In this document: positions 26,276 through 34,747 of the stretch, piece by piece
How the letters are laid out: every line of letters begins with the position of its first letter
Position numbering within the stretch: position 1 is the first letter of the stretch
NCBI RefSeq assembly: GCF_042665295.1
Contig: NZ_JBHTCO010000045.1
Span: 62,001 to 126,000 of the forward strand
Reading direction: 5' to 3'
Source: Scopulibacillus_A cellulosilyticus
GTDB lineage: Bacteria > Bacillota > Bacilli > Bacillales > Sporolactobacillaceae
Length of the DNA: 64,000 nucleotides
Notes under the pieces: generated by a model
The model's database searches: none
Seen by the model: only the letters and a program-made list of their open reading frames with translations
What the model was told of the DNA's origin: nothing
Position numbers and translations under genes: made by a program

Positions 26276-26302
26276 TTATCATATTTAAAAATAGAAATTC
26301 GA

Positions 26303-26608
26303 TTAATGAAGATAGTTAATGGCCTGAAACACTTCCCCAAGCGTTTTACAGCCTTTGTAGTCACCATTTTCCTCCTGGATCATCCAACATTGCTCGGCTA
26401 TGGCTAGTTCATTCTTATCATTTTTAACGAATGGAATATTAATCATATAAACCTTCCCGTCTTTTCTAACCGTATAACCTATATAATATTCCCTTCCTTC
26501 GCCTTCCTCTTCATAAAGGCCAATATCTTCAAGGCCATAATTATTCATAACGTTCTTCATTTCTGATTTCATATCATTTAGGACTGTTTCTCTCGGTACG
26601 TATTCCAT
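26303..26608 (-). CDS. DUF5634-like small protein, copy 2
   Basis: A 101-residue paralogue of the product of 8521-8832. It shares MEY-RET-LN at the start and YEEEGEG, YYIGYTV and KVYMINIPFVKNDKNELA in the core. The C-terminal part (KGCKTLGEVFQAINYLH) is also conserved. The start follows AAGGGAGA. Function unknown. Its presence next to the gut genes appears incidental, since it is transcribed towards them behind its own terminator. Confidence 0.75.
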   Translation of the reverse strand: MEYVPRETVLNDMKSEMKNVMNNYGLEDIGLYEEEGEGREYYIGYTVRKDGKVYMINIPFVKNDKNELAIAEQCWMIQEENGDYKGCKTLGEVFQAINYLH

Positions 26609-26998
26609 ATCCTAAATCTCCCTTCTTAATATCATCGGGTTTTTTAGACAAAATGTCTTTACCCCTATATTTTGGGAAGTATTAGTCAAATTGATAACAA
26701 GAAATGTAATTTTATGCTTTAAATTAAGAAATTTGTTTTACCTCAAAAATTTGTGAGCTTTTTAAACAAACGTTTAATTAAAGTGGATATGATTAACTTA
26801 GATTCGATCGAATTCCTTTTAACGCTAATGATAAAGTTACCTCAAAAAACCAAAAGAGAACTCATTCAATTTTATAATCCCATAGGAAATTGATTGAAAT
26901 CTTTATAGCAGTCAAGCTCAGGTGATAGGAATATCTTTTGTGTTATGATAAAACTGAATTTATTAACTTATCAAAATTTAATTTTAGGAGATGGTGAT
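26609..26998. other. Divergent intergenic region before the SDR gene
   Basis: 390 bp without a gene. It contains TTAAACAAACGTTTAA at 26762-26777, a palindrome-like 16-mer that recurs exactly in inverse orientation at 54146-54161. The sequence resembles TetR-type operators. No promoter could be assigned confidently. Confidence 0.4.
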
Positions 26999-27790
26999 GT
27001 GAGTATATTTGCAAAAGATGTCTTGAAAGGAAAGCATGCACTAGTTACAGGTGCCACAGGCGGCATAGGCTCAGAAACTGCAAAAGTCTTAGCCGGAATG
27101 GGTGCCAGTGTGACCATTACAGGGAGACGACTTGAGAAATTGGATGAGCTTTCAAAAGAAATTAGCGAGATGGACCTGAATAGTAAAGTATTTTCGTATG
27201 CAGCGGATCTTGGAAAAGAAGAAGAACGCGAAAAACTTGTAAGTGCTGCCGAAAAAGCGCATGGTCCGGTTTCACTGCTTGTAAATAATGCGGGTGTTTT
27301 GGGCGGCGGCACCGTTGATCAACTTGAACAAGCAGACATTGAACGGGTCATGTATATCAATTACACTTCAACCGTTTTGTTAACGCAACTGATCTATAAA
27401 ACAATGAAACAACAAAAAGATGGTGCCATTGTCAACGTGGCCTCATTGTCTGGTTTGCGGGGTACATACGGGGGAACTGCCTATGCCTCCTCAAAATTTG
27501 CCTTGATCGGTTTTACCCATTCAATGGCCGTTGAAGCAATCGAACACGGCATAAGAGTTAATGCTGTTTGCCCCGGCTTTGTTGATACAGAAATGGGAAG
27601 AAACTCTGTGCAAAATAAGGCGGATCGTGAAAATCGCTCTGTTTCCGAAGTCATAAAGGGATCAATTCCATCAGGACGTATGACAACACCAAGTGAAGTA
27701 GCCAACACGATTGCCTTTTTGCTAACGGACGCAGCAGAAAACATCGTTGGCGAGTCTGTTAAAATATCGGGCGGCAGTGTATTGCGGTAG
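26999..27790 (+). CDS. SDR-family oxidoreductase
   Basis: A 263-residue classical short-chain dehydrogenase with TGATGGIGSE (nucleotide binding), NNAGVLGGG, the catalytic Ser in NVASLSGLRG and YASSKF with Tyr and Lys. TGRRLEKL after beta-2 favours NADP(H). GTG 26999 is chosen as start because TAGGAGATGG lies just ahead; the frame continues upstream to an ATG without such a site. It is monocistronic as far as can be seen. Substrate unknown; 3-oxoacyl or sugar alcohol reductases are both possible. Confidence 0.8.
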   Translation: MSIFAKDVLKGKHALVTGATGGIGSETAKVLAGMGASVTITGRRLEKLDELSKEISEMDLNSKVFSYAADLGKEEEREKLVSAAEKAHGPVSLLVNNAGVLGGGTVDQLEQADIERVMYINYTSTVLLTQLIYKTMKQQKDGAIVNVASLSGLRGTYGGTAYASSKFALIGFTHSMAVEAIEHGIRVNAVCPGFVDTEMGRNSVQNKADRENRSVSEVIKGSIPSGRMTTPSEVANTIAFLLTDAAENIVGESVKISGGSVLR

Positions 27791-28002
27791 GTATTTTTTA
27801 GAGTATACAAGCTATTAGATCAGGTTTAGTCATTTTCCACTAGAAATCAAAATTTTAATTTTTCACAGCATACTAAATACCATAATTTAATAATTATTTT
27901 TAGTTTACTTTTAAAATTCCCCCTTTTTAGGGAAAATCTTTATCCCAAGCCGAGCCCTTAGGCGCATATACTACATTGTATTTGGATATGAGGAGGATAC
28001 GG

Positions 28003-28374
28003 ATGGATAGGCAATTGTTTGGAGGTTATTCTGGTTACGGAAGTTATATGGGCTATGGCGGTTATCCGGGTTATGGAGGCTATATGGGATCCGGCGGCGG
28101 ATACCCTGGCTATGGCGGCTATACCGGGTACGCCGGTTATCCAGGTTATGGCGGTCATATGGGCTACGGGGGCTTCCCTGGTTACGGCGGTTATATGGGC
28201 TCAGGCGGCGGATATCCTGGCTATGGCGGCTATACCGGGTACCCTGGTTATCCTGGTTATGGCGGTCATATGGGCTACGGGGGCTTCTCTGGTCACGGCG
28301 GTTATATGGGCTCAGGCGGCGGGTACCCTGGTTATGGCCGATGCCAACAAGACACTATTATTACAGAGAACTAA
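28003..28374 (+). CDS. Gly/Tyr-rich tandem-repeat protein, possible spore coat protein
   Basis: A 123-residue protein almost wholly built of GYGG, PGY and GHMGYGG units. ATG 28003 follows GAGGAGGATACGG. After MDRQLFGG the sequence runs in 37-residue repeats (about two and a half copies), each containing YMGSGGGYPGYGGYTGY and GGHMGYGGF. The tail CQQDTIITEN is the only non-repetitive end and bears the sole Cys. Low-complexity Gly/Tyr proteins are known in Bacillus spore coats, where Tyr cross-linking occurs, so that role is the best guess. No signal peptide. Confidence 0.65.
   Translation: MDRQLFGGYSGYGSYMGYGGYPGYGGYMGSGGGYPGYGGYTGYAGYPGYGGHMGYGGFPGYGGYMGSGGGYPGYGGYTGYPGYPGYGGHMGYGGFSGHGGYMGSGGGYPGYGRCQQDTIITEN
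28078..28345 (+). repeat. 111 bp in-frame tandem repeat
   Basis: The DNA encoding YMGSGGGYPGY recurs at 28081, 28192 and 28303, exactly 111 bp apart (37 codons), with high nucleotide identity. The third unit is partial. Copy number is likely to vary by slippage or recombination. Confidence 0.85.
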
Positions 28375-28424
28375 AATCGAATATTGATCTAATTAAAAAT
28401 TAGCTTTGTGATTAACGTGAAAAA

Positions 28425-28456
28425 GGCAGCAACTTAAAAAGGTTGCAGCCTTTTTT
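28425..28456 (+). terminator. Terminator of the Gly/Tyr protein gene
   Basis: Stem GGCAGCAAC / GGTTGCAGCC with a short loop and TTTTTT directly after it. Confidence 0.85.
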
Positions 28457-28664
28457 ATTACCTGAGATAGAAGCTTCCTATTAAAGGAAATGAACATTTT
28501 TGCTTCCAAAGATGTCTCTTACAATGTAAACTAAATAAGTAACCCTTTAACACTGAATAGTAAACGCAAAATAGATTCCAGAAAGTAAAAATAACAAGAA
28601 CACTCTTTAAAAAGTGAAAATATAAAGTTTTTCTATTAAATGATAAATCTGATGAGGTGATTGG

Positions 28665-29681
28665 TTGCACAAGCATAAAAAGTCTGACATTCGTGAATGG
28701 AAGAAAAAATTAGCAGCATTTGAACGTCCGCATATCTCGACAAGTGTAAGACAGCTGATTAATTCAGTAGGGCCGTTTATCATATTATGGGTTTTAGCTT
28801 ATTTAAGCTTGCAGATATCGTTTTGGTTAACTTTATTATGCGCCATTCCGGCGGCAGGATTTTTAGTGAGAACGTTCATCATTTTTCATGATTGTACGCA
28901 TTATTCATTTTTCAAAAGCGTTAAAGCTAATAAAATAGTAGGTACAATTACCGGAATGTTTACCTTTTGTTCATATGAAAAGTGGAAAAACAGTCATGCA
29001 AAGCACCATGCTTTTAATGGAAATTTAGAGAAACGCGGTTCCGGTGATGTATGGACGATGACTCTTCAGGAATACGCAAACGCTTCTTGGCTGAAACGTT
29101 TATGGTACCGCACATACCGTAACCCGATTGTGATGTTTTTAATCGGGCCGTTATATATCTTTTTAATCGCTTACCGCTTTAACAATAAGAACGCACCAAA
29201 TAAAGAAAAGAGACACGTTTGGATCACTAATATGATTCTCGTTTCTGTTATATTGCTGCTGGGTTACACGTTAGGATGGAAAGCATTTATTTTAGTTCAG
29301 CTGCCGATTTTTTATATTGCTACATTCATAGGCGTATGGCTATTTTACGTACAGCATCAGTTTGAAGATGGCTACTTCGAAAATAGCGACAATTGGAATT
29401 TTGTCGAAGCTGCATTAAAAGGAAGCTCTTTCTATAAACTGCCGAAAATTTTGCAATGGTTTTCAGGAAACATCGGATTCCACCATGTGCATCATTTGAA
29501 TTCCCGCGTGCCAAACTATCATCTGGAAAAAGCACACAAAAGTGATCCCCGGCTTCAGGATGTGCCGACGCTGACACTGTTGATGAGTTTGAAATCACTC
29601 ACCTTCAAGTTATGGGACACTCAGTCAAAGAAATTTATTGGAAACCGCGGCATTAGAAACTATATTAGAGAAAACAATTAG
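28665..29681 (+). CDS. Membrane fatty acid desaturase
   Basis: A 338-residue integral membrane di-iron desaturase that introduces a double bond in acyl chains of membrane lipids. The three His boxes are present: HDCTH (about residue 75), HAKHH (about 110) and HHVHH (about 270). Paired hydrophobic helices lie before box 1 and between boxes 2 and 3. TTG is the start, with GATGAGGTGATT ahead. It resembles Bacillus acyl-lipid desaturases such as Des, which adjust membrane fluidity in the cold, but no DesRK genes are here. It is followed by a hairpin. Confidence 0.88.
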   Translation: MHKHKKSDIREWKKKLAAFERPHISTSVRQLINSVGPFIILWVLAYLSLQISFWLTLLCAIPAAGFLVRTFIIFHDCTHYSFFKSVKANKIVGTITGMFTFCSYEKWKNSHAKHHAFNGNLEKRGSGDVWTMTLQEYANASWLKRLWYRTYRNPIVMFLIGPLYIFLIAYRFNNKNAPNKEKRHVWITNMILVSVILLLGYTLGWKAFILVQLPIFYIATFIGVWLFYVQHQFEDGYFENSDNWNFVEAALKGSSFYKLPKILQWFSGNIGFHHVHHLNSRVPNYHLEKAHKSDPRLQDVPTLTLLMSLKSLTFKLWDTQSKKFIGNRGIRNYIRENN

Positions 29682-29696
29682 CATAATGATATTCCG

Positions 29697-29741
29697 GGCT
29701 GATCTTATGAGTCTACGAAATAGTGACTTTTGGGATCAGCC
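29697..29741 (+). terminator. Hairpin after the desaturase gene
   Basis: Stem GGCTGATC / GATCAGCC with inner GAGTC/GAC pairing. Only a weak T-rich tail follows. Confidence 0.5.
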
Positions 29742-29831
29742 TTACATATGTTCTTTTTGAAATCTAATTTTCTTAATTAAGTTTTAAATACTAATTAGAA
29801 GGGAAAAAATTTATCAAGGAGGAGGTTCGTG

Positions 29832-30194
29832 ATGAAAAATATCGTATTTTATGATGCCGAGTGCCCCTTGTGCTCAAGTGTGAAGACTGTTATTGAAAAA
29901 TTAGATTGGTTTCACCGGATTAAATGGATGCCTGTACAAGAAATTGAACATAGCGACCGCTTTCGTTTTTTGCAAGGACGTGATATTTATGACCGCATTC
30001 ATATGATTTCATCAAAAGGACATTTGCATGCCGGAATTTACACGATAAGAAAATTGTTAACACAGCTGCCGCTGACCTTCCCTGCAAGTTGGATACTGTA
30101 CTTACCCTTCATGGATAAAATCTTAGATCCATTGTACATGTGGATTTCTAAAAATCGTTACCAGTGGTTTGGACGTTTAGAATCTTACTCTTAA
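29832..30194 (+). CDS. DCC-family thiol-disulfide oxidoreductase-like protein (DUF393)
   Basis: A 120-residue protein with the DUF393 pattern YDAECPLCSSVK at the N terminus, where the CxxC mimics a thioredoxin active site. WMPVQEIEHSDRF and the central HAGIYTIRKLL complete the family. ATG 29832 is preferred over GTG 29829 because GGAGG is six bases before it. Such proteins often sit beside membrane lipid or vitamin-K-dependent genes; here it follows a desaturase. Its substrate is unknown. Confidence 0.82.
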   Translation: MKNIVFYDAECPLCSSVKTVIEKLDWFHRIKWMPVQEIEHSDRFRFLQGRDIYDRIHMISSKGHLHAGIYTIRKLLTQLPLTFPASWILYLPFMDKILDPLYMWISKNRYQWFGRLESYS

Positions 30195-30501
30195 GTTAGT
30201 TTTTTATGGCTCTCACAAGATCAGTTTAGCTCCTTTATCAAAAGGCATTCCAAATCGGGATGTCTTTTGTATCAGGTTTTTATTTCCAATTGGGCGAATG
30301 TCATAAATGCCATGCTGCAGCCTAAAGGAGTTTGGAACACAAAAAGGGAGTCTCCCCCAGCTGTCGAATTGAGTAAACGATACAAACTCATAAGGTTGGG
30401 GGAAATTCCCGGATTTTTTTATACGGCATAGATGCTTGTTTAAGCTGTGCCATTTTAGACACTTTGAAGCCATTTTTCAACTATTGATATTAATCCAATC
30501 C
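30195..30501. other. Intergenic region with a long folded hairpin
   Basis: 307 bp. Arms GGGA..TCCCCCA (30346-30358) and TGGGGGA..TCCC (30397-30410) enclose an inner TGAGT/ACTCA stem and are followed by ATTTTTTT (30413-30420), so the plus strand could end an RNA here. No promoter or source gene is obvious. An 86-codon minus-strand frame across it is not supported. Confidence 0.4.
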
Positions 30502-31512
30502 TCACCGCGATAACGAAGAAGTCATGTTTACAACTGTTCGCCCTCTCGCTTGTCCTTTTAATAGTGTAGGAAGAACGTCCGGAAGTTGATCTAAAGTAAC
30601 TTCTTGTTGAATAAAATCTTCTAAGTTAGACGGTTTGAAGTCTGTTACTAGGCGATCCCAGGTTTTAAGCCGCATTTCCATCGGACAATAGACGGAATCA
30701 ATCCCAAGTAAATTGACACCCCTTAAAATAAATGGGAAAACAGTTGACGGCAGATTTGTCCCTGCTGTTAACCCGCTTACAGCGACCGAGCCGCCGTATT
30801 GAATTTGGCTTAGGACAGATGCAAGCGGTTCACCGCCAACTGGATCAACAGCAGCCGCCCATTTTTGTTTTCCTAGTGCTTTGATCTTTCCATCATATAC
30901 TTCATCGCGTGAAATAATCGATGCTGCTCCGAGCTTTTGCAAATAGTCGTATTCCGATTCTTTACCTGTACTTGCTTCAACCTGATAACCGAGAGCCGAA
31001 AGAATTGAAACAGCAAAACTGCCGACGCCGCCGGTTGCACCTGTGACAAGCACCTTTCCTTTTTCCGGTGAAACTTTATTTTCTTCCAGACGTTGAACAG
31101 ACAATGCCGCCGTAAAACCGGCTGTTCCGATAATCATTGCTTCTTTTAAAGAAAGACCCTTTGGAAGCGGAACAATCCATTTAGCTGGAATACATGCATA
31201 CTCACTGTACCCTCCAAAATGGGAAACACCGATCTCATAGCTTGTCGCAATGACTTCGTCGCCTTCCTTAAAGCGTGGATCATCGGACGAGATGACAACA
31301 CCTGCCAAATCAATGCCGGGTACAAACGGATAAGTTCTGACAATATTGCCATTGGGAATAGCAGCGAGGCTGTCTTTATAATTCACACCTGAATAGTGAA
31401 CACGGATTAATACTTCACCTTCTGGCAAGTCTTGAAGATTTAGCTTTTCAACCCCAACAGAAAATTGATCATTTTGTTTGTTTACGACTAGTGCATTAAA
31501 CAATTGGGACAT
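30502..31512 (-). CDS. YhdH/YhfP-family quinone oxidoreductase (acryloyl-CoA reductase-like)
   Basis: A 336-residue zinc-free medium-chain reductase. VHYSGVNYKDSLA (about residues 38-50) lacks the Cys zinc ligands. The NADPH fold has VLVTGATGGVGSFAV (about 150-164). The spacing and PFVPGIDLAGVV match the YhdH/AcuI group, known to reduce acryloyl-CoA or quinones with NADPH. The start follows AAAGGAGG. It stands alone. The physiological substrate is uncertain. Confidence 0.85.
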   Translation of the reverse strand: MSQLFNALVVNKQNDQFSVGVEKLNLQDLPEGEVLIRVHYSGVNYKDSLAAIPNGNIVRTYPFVPGIDLAGVVISSDDPRFKEGDEVIATSYEIGVSHFGGYSEYACIPAKWIVPLPKGLSLKEAMIIGTAGFTAALSVQRLEENKVSPEKGKVLVTGATGGVGSFAVSILSALGYQVEASTGKESEYDYLQKLGAASIISRDEVYDGKIKALGKQKWAAAVDPVGGEPLASVLSQIQYGGSVAVSGLTAGTNLPSTVFPFILRGVNLLGIDSVYCPMEMRLKTWDRLVTDFKPSNLEDFIQQEVTLDQLPDVLPTLLKGQARGRTVVNMTSSLSR

Positions 31513-31702
31513 GTACGCTCCTCCTTTATAAATAATGTAAACTGTATAAGAGAGCTGATTTATTTTTCCTTATTTTAACACATAAAATGACTTTTAACGT
31601 TTTCTTTGCTTATAGCTTTGAAGGAGGAGGACTTTTAAAAAATTTCTACTAAAATATTCCACTCTAAGATGTCCCCGTCATCTTTTGGCAGTTTTTTATT
31701 CT

Positions 31703-32518
31703 TTACTTTGTTGATTCTTCCACCAACAACGAAACAACCTCATCCTCAAACAACGGCTTTGCATCCTTTAATCCAATCTCATACGCTACCCTGCTGATAC
31801 AAGGCTGTTTCAACATACTTTTATCTAACAAATTCAAGTCCCAAAAAATATCCCTGCAGTTGCCATCGGCCAAAACCTTCTTATTAGCCATGACAATCAC
31901 TCTTGTGAAATGACGGATGACAAATTCCATATCATGGGTAATAATAATGACTGTTTTTCCTAATGCTTGTAAGCGATTAATGATATGGGTTAATCGCTCG
32001 ACTCCGTATAAATCCTGCCCTGCTGTCGGTTCGTCAAATATTAAAACATCAGTGTCCATGGCTATAACAGAAGCAATTGTGATAAATTTTCTATAAGAGA
32101 GCGGCACGTTGTAGGGATTTTCCTCCAGATAATCTGATAAGCCTGTTAATTCTATGGCCAGATTAACCCATTTCTCCGCCTCTTCTTCTGTAAACCCTAG
32201 AACTTTCGGGCCAAATTTTATTTCATTAATTATATTACTGTGGAAAATCTGATCATCAGGGTTTTGAAAAACATAGCCTACCCTTCTGGAAATTTGGGCT
32301 GTTGTATAATCTTTTGTATTTAAGCCACCTACAGTGACGTCCCCTTGATCAGGTTTAAGCAGACCATTCATTAATTTTACAGTTGTTGTCTTGCCGGCGC
32401 CATTTTGCCCTACAATCGCAGCCTTTTCCCCTAATTCAAAAGAAAGCGAGACATTGTCGACTGCCTTAAATCCATTGGGATATTCAAAAGACACCTCTTT
32501 CAGCTCAAGAAATGGCAT
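31703..32518 (-). CDS. ECF transporter ATPase, second A component
   Basis: A 271-residue ABC ATPase that powers an energy-coupling-factor transporter with the products of the next three genes. Walker A is GQNGAGKTT, Walker B is VLIFDEPTAG and the switch His is in IITHDMEF. The ABC signature is unusual: LSYRK instead of LSGGQ, located just after NPYNVP. Its start overlaps the end of the preceding ATPase gene by 14 bp. A degenerate signature in one ATPase suggests an asymmetric heterodimer with only one fully competent site. Confidence 0.85.
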   Translation of the reverse strand: MPFLELKEVSFEYPNGFKAVDNVSLSFELGEKAAIVGQNGAGKTTTVKLMNGLLKPDQGDVTVGGLNTKDYTTAQISRRVGYVFQNPDDQIFHSNIINEIKFGPKVLGFTEEEAEKWVNLAIELTGLSDYLEENPYNVPLSYRKFITIASVIAMDTDVLIFDEPTAGQDLYGVERLTHIINRLQALGKTVIIITHDMEFVIRHFTRVIVMANKKVLADGNCRDIFWDLNLLDKSMLKQPCISRVAYEIGLKDAKPLFEDEVVSLLVEESTK

Positions 32519-33365
32519 GGTTTGTCCGCCTCTTTTCTATGAAAGATACAGCTTGATTTAAAGTTATTGGTATCTCCTTAAGAGGGAAGCCTTTGTTTTT
32601 AAGACTCATCCCTAATTTGGTATATTCCGTATATGGAACTCCCCATTCCGGCAACCGCTCATCAGTCAAAACGGCTTTTGTTTCACCTTGTAACATAAGT
32701 TCACCATCTTTAATCACAATGACTTCATCTGCATATTCCGCTATGAGATCAATTTTATGTTCAACAAGGATAATAGTCTTGCCTTTTTCTTTCATTAGCT
32801 TAATAAGTTTGAAGACTTCCTCTGTCCCTTGAGGATCAAGTTGGGATGTTGGTTCATCAATGACAAAGATATCCGGTTCCATCACTAATATCGATGCCAG
32901 GGCGACCAATTGCTGTTGGCCTCCGGACATTTCAATCGGATTTTTATTGACTAACGACTTTAAATGGGCAAGCTCTATGATTTTTCCAACCCTTTGAAAT
33001 ATTTCATCACGGGGCACCCCAAAGTTCTCCAATCCGTAAGACAGTTCCTCAAATACTGTTTCTTTAATGCCGCTGATTTGGTTAAATGGATTTTGAAAAA
33101 TGTAGCCTATTTTAATAGCTAAGTCGCCAAACTCCTGTTCAGAAATATTCTTGCCATCAATCCAAACCTCACCATTAAGATCTCCTTTATAAAAGTGAGG
33201 GATAAATCCGCGAATGATATTGCATAGTGTTGTTTTTCCGCTGCTGTTTGCACCTGCAACGGCGTAAAATTTCCCTTTTTCTAATTCGACAGACAGGTTC
33301 TTAATCGTTGGTTCTTCTGAAGTTGGATAGGTATAAGACACATTTTTTAAACTTATATAAGCCAT
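32505..33365 (-). CDS. ECF transporter ATPase, first A component
   Basis: A 286-residue ABC ATPase with canonical motifs: Walker A AGANSSGKTT, signature MSGGQQQL and Walker B IFVIDEPTSQLD, with VEHKIDLI as switch region. The ATG at 33363-33365 is chosen because GGAGGATTGCC stands before it; it overlaps the end of the T-component gene by 13 bp. A longer upstream frame lacks a binding site. It forms the ATPase pair of a vitamin- or nucleoside-type ECF transporter. Confidence 0.87.
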   Translation of the reverse strand: MAYISLKNVSYTYPTSEEPTIKNLSVELEKGKFYAVAGANSSGKTTLCNIIRGFIPHFYKGDLNGEVWIDGKNISEQEFGDLAIKIGYIFQNPFNQISGIKETVFEELSYGLENFGVPRDEIFQRVGKIIELAHLKSLVNKNPIEMSGGQQQLVALASILVMEPDIFVIDEPTSQLDPQGTEEVFKLIKLMKEKGKTIILVEHKIDLIAEYADEVIVIKDGELMLQGETKAVLTDERLPEWGVPYTEYTKLGMSLKNKGFPLKEIPITLNQAVSFIEKRRTNHAIS

Positions 33366-34120
33366 GCGGCAATCCTCCAGATAATCAAAATCAGCGTAAT
33401 AATGACAGCAATAATACATATAACTTTATCTCTTTTTGTATCATCAAGCTTAAACAGATGCGTTTTCTTTGCAGAAGAAGAAAAACCTCTTGCTTCTAAA
33501 GTTAATGCTTTTTCTTCAGTTCCTGCTATTGAACTGAGAACGAGCGGCCCTAGTGTTGGAATAAAAGCCTTAGCCCTGACAAATACATTGCCTTCCGTTT
33601 CCACGCCTCTGGCCTTTTGAGCGCTCATAATTACTTGGGACCGCTTGCGCATCTGCGGAATCATTTGCAATGTTGCTAAGACGACATAGGCCGCTTTTGA
33701 AGAAAGGCCGCTTTTTTCCAATGAATATATAAAATCTTTAATAGAGGTTGTTTGAAAAAATAATAAGATAGCACTGCCAAATGCAAGTACAGCAGAAGCA
33801 ATTTTAAGACCATAAAGTATGCCTTCATACTTTATAGATAATATGCCTAATGTCCATAAAATTTCCGGATTTGTCCCTTGATAAAAAAGGGATTGAATAA
33901 GTAAGATAAATAATGCCAAAACACCAATTGTAAGCAAAAAATACTTTATAAAACTTTTATACTTTCCGCTGATAATGGCAGCGATTTGGATGAATACAAC
34001 TAAGCATAATCTAGTAACAAAATCAGGCAGCACAAAAGCCAGCACAATACAGCAAACAGCAATGACTAACTTTGTTATTGGATAGAGACCGCATATGATA
34101 TTGCTTTTCTCAGCAGTCAT
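33353..34120 (-). CDS. ecfT: ECF transporter transmembrane T component
   Basis: A 255-residue membrane protein with about five to six helices, which couples the two ATPases to the substrate-binding S protein. Two coupling-helix motifs with the hallmark Ala-Arg-Gly are visible: QKARGVETEG and LEARGFSSSA. Its ATG overlaps the S-component stop (ATGA), and its end overlaps the first ATPase gene. The order S-T-A-A in one overlapping operon indicates a dedicated, group I type ECF system. Confidence 0.87.
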   Translation of the reverse strand: MTAEKSNIICGLYPITKLVIAVCCIVLAFVLPDFVTRLCLVVFIQIAAIISGKYKSFIKYFLLTIGVLALFILLIQSLFYQGTNPEILWTLGILSIKYEGILYGLKIASAVLAFGSAILLFFQTTSIKDFIYSLEKSGLSSKAAYVVLATLQMIPQMRKRSQVIMSAQKARGVETEGNVFVRAKAFIPTLGPLVLSSIAGTEEKALTLEARGFSSSAKKTHLFKLDDTKRDKVICIIAVIITLILIIWRIAAWLI

Positions 34121-34728
34121 TTTAAATTTCCTTTCGCTGATTTTTTCTGCTTAATATAAATGCTTCCTTGAGAAAACTTAGATAAATAGCGGGTGGACAT
34201 GCTTCTAATAATAAGAAATACAATAATGCAGGATATTATTTTATCTGCCAGTTCGGTAATGAGGCTTGATGTAAGAACAGATTGAATAAGACTGTGTCCC
34301 ATCGCTAAGAACGCACTTGTCACCAAACTCGACCCTCCGCCTGAAGCACCGCCAAAAATGAAAACAGTGATCGGCAAGCTAGAAATAATGGCTGTCAAAA
34401 CAATAATTAAAGATGAAATAACAGTTTTTACAAGGGTGGTAAACATTTTTCCTTTTGCTAAATAGCCGGCAACAACAGCAATACAAACACTTACAAAGGC
34501 ATACGGGAATAGCTGAGGGGCAAATATGGCGTTAATCGCATTGCTTAGAATGCCTGTTACCGCCCCAACCCAAGGTCCGGCAATACAAGAGATTAATATT
34601 GTCCCAATCGTATCCAAGAAGACTGGAAGTTTTAATAAATTGACAAGCTGCCCTCCGACAATATTAATGGCAATGGCAACGGGAATTAACAAAATAGCCA
34701 TCAATGAAAAATCCTTTTTAATAGACAA
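34117..34728 (-). CDS. ECF transporter substrate-binding S component
   Basis: A 203-residue, six-helix membrane protein typical of S components. It starts at TTG 34726-34728 after AGGGGGG. INIVGGQLVNLLKLPVFLD near the N terminus and a Gly-rich segment FGGASGGGSS are the distinctive parts; they do not match a vitamin S component I can name. Its position directly after a nucleoside hydrolase gene suggests that the substrate is a nucleoside or a related compound. It is 19 bp downstream of that gene. Confidence 0.8.
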   Translation of the reverse strand: MSIKKDFSLMAILLIPVAIAINIVGGQLVNLLKLPVFLDTIGTILISCIAGPWVGAVTGILSNAINAIFAPQLFPYAFVSVCIAVVAGYLAKGKMFTTLVKTVISSLIIVLTAIISSLPITVFIFGGASGGGSSLVTSAFLAMGHSLIQSVLTSSLITELADKIISCIIVFLIIRSMSTRYLSKFSQGSIYIKQKKSAKGNLK

Positions 34729-34747
34729 TGTAGACCCCCCTTAAATT

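Noticed and set aside
28019..28387. Second frame across the Gly/Tyr repeat gene
   Set aside because: An open alternative frame is a by-product of the 111 bp repeat; only the Gly/Tyr frame has a ribosome binding site and sensible composition.
28458..28676. Minus-strand 72-codon gene before the desaturase
   Set aside because: No binding site, overlaps the desaturase start, and looks like an AT-rich chance frame.
30213..30473. Minus-strand 86-codon gene
   Set aside because: It lacks a ribosome binding site, runs through a long hairpin and has no recognisable protein features.
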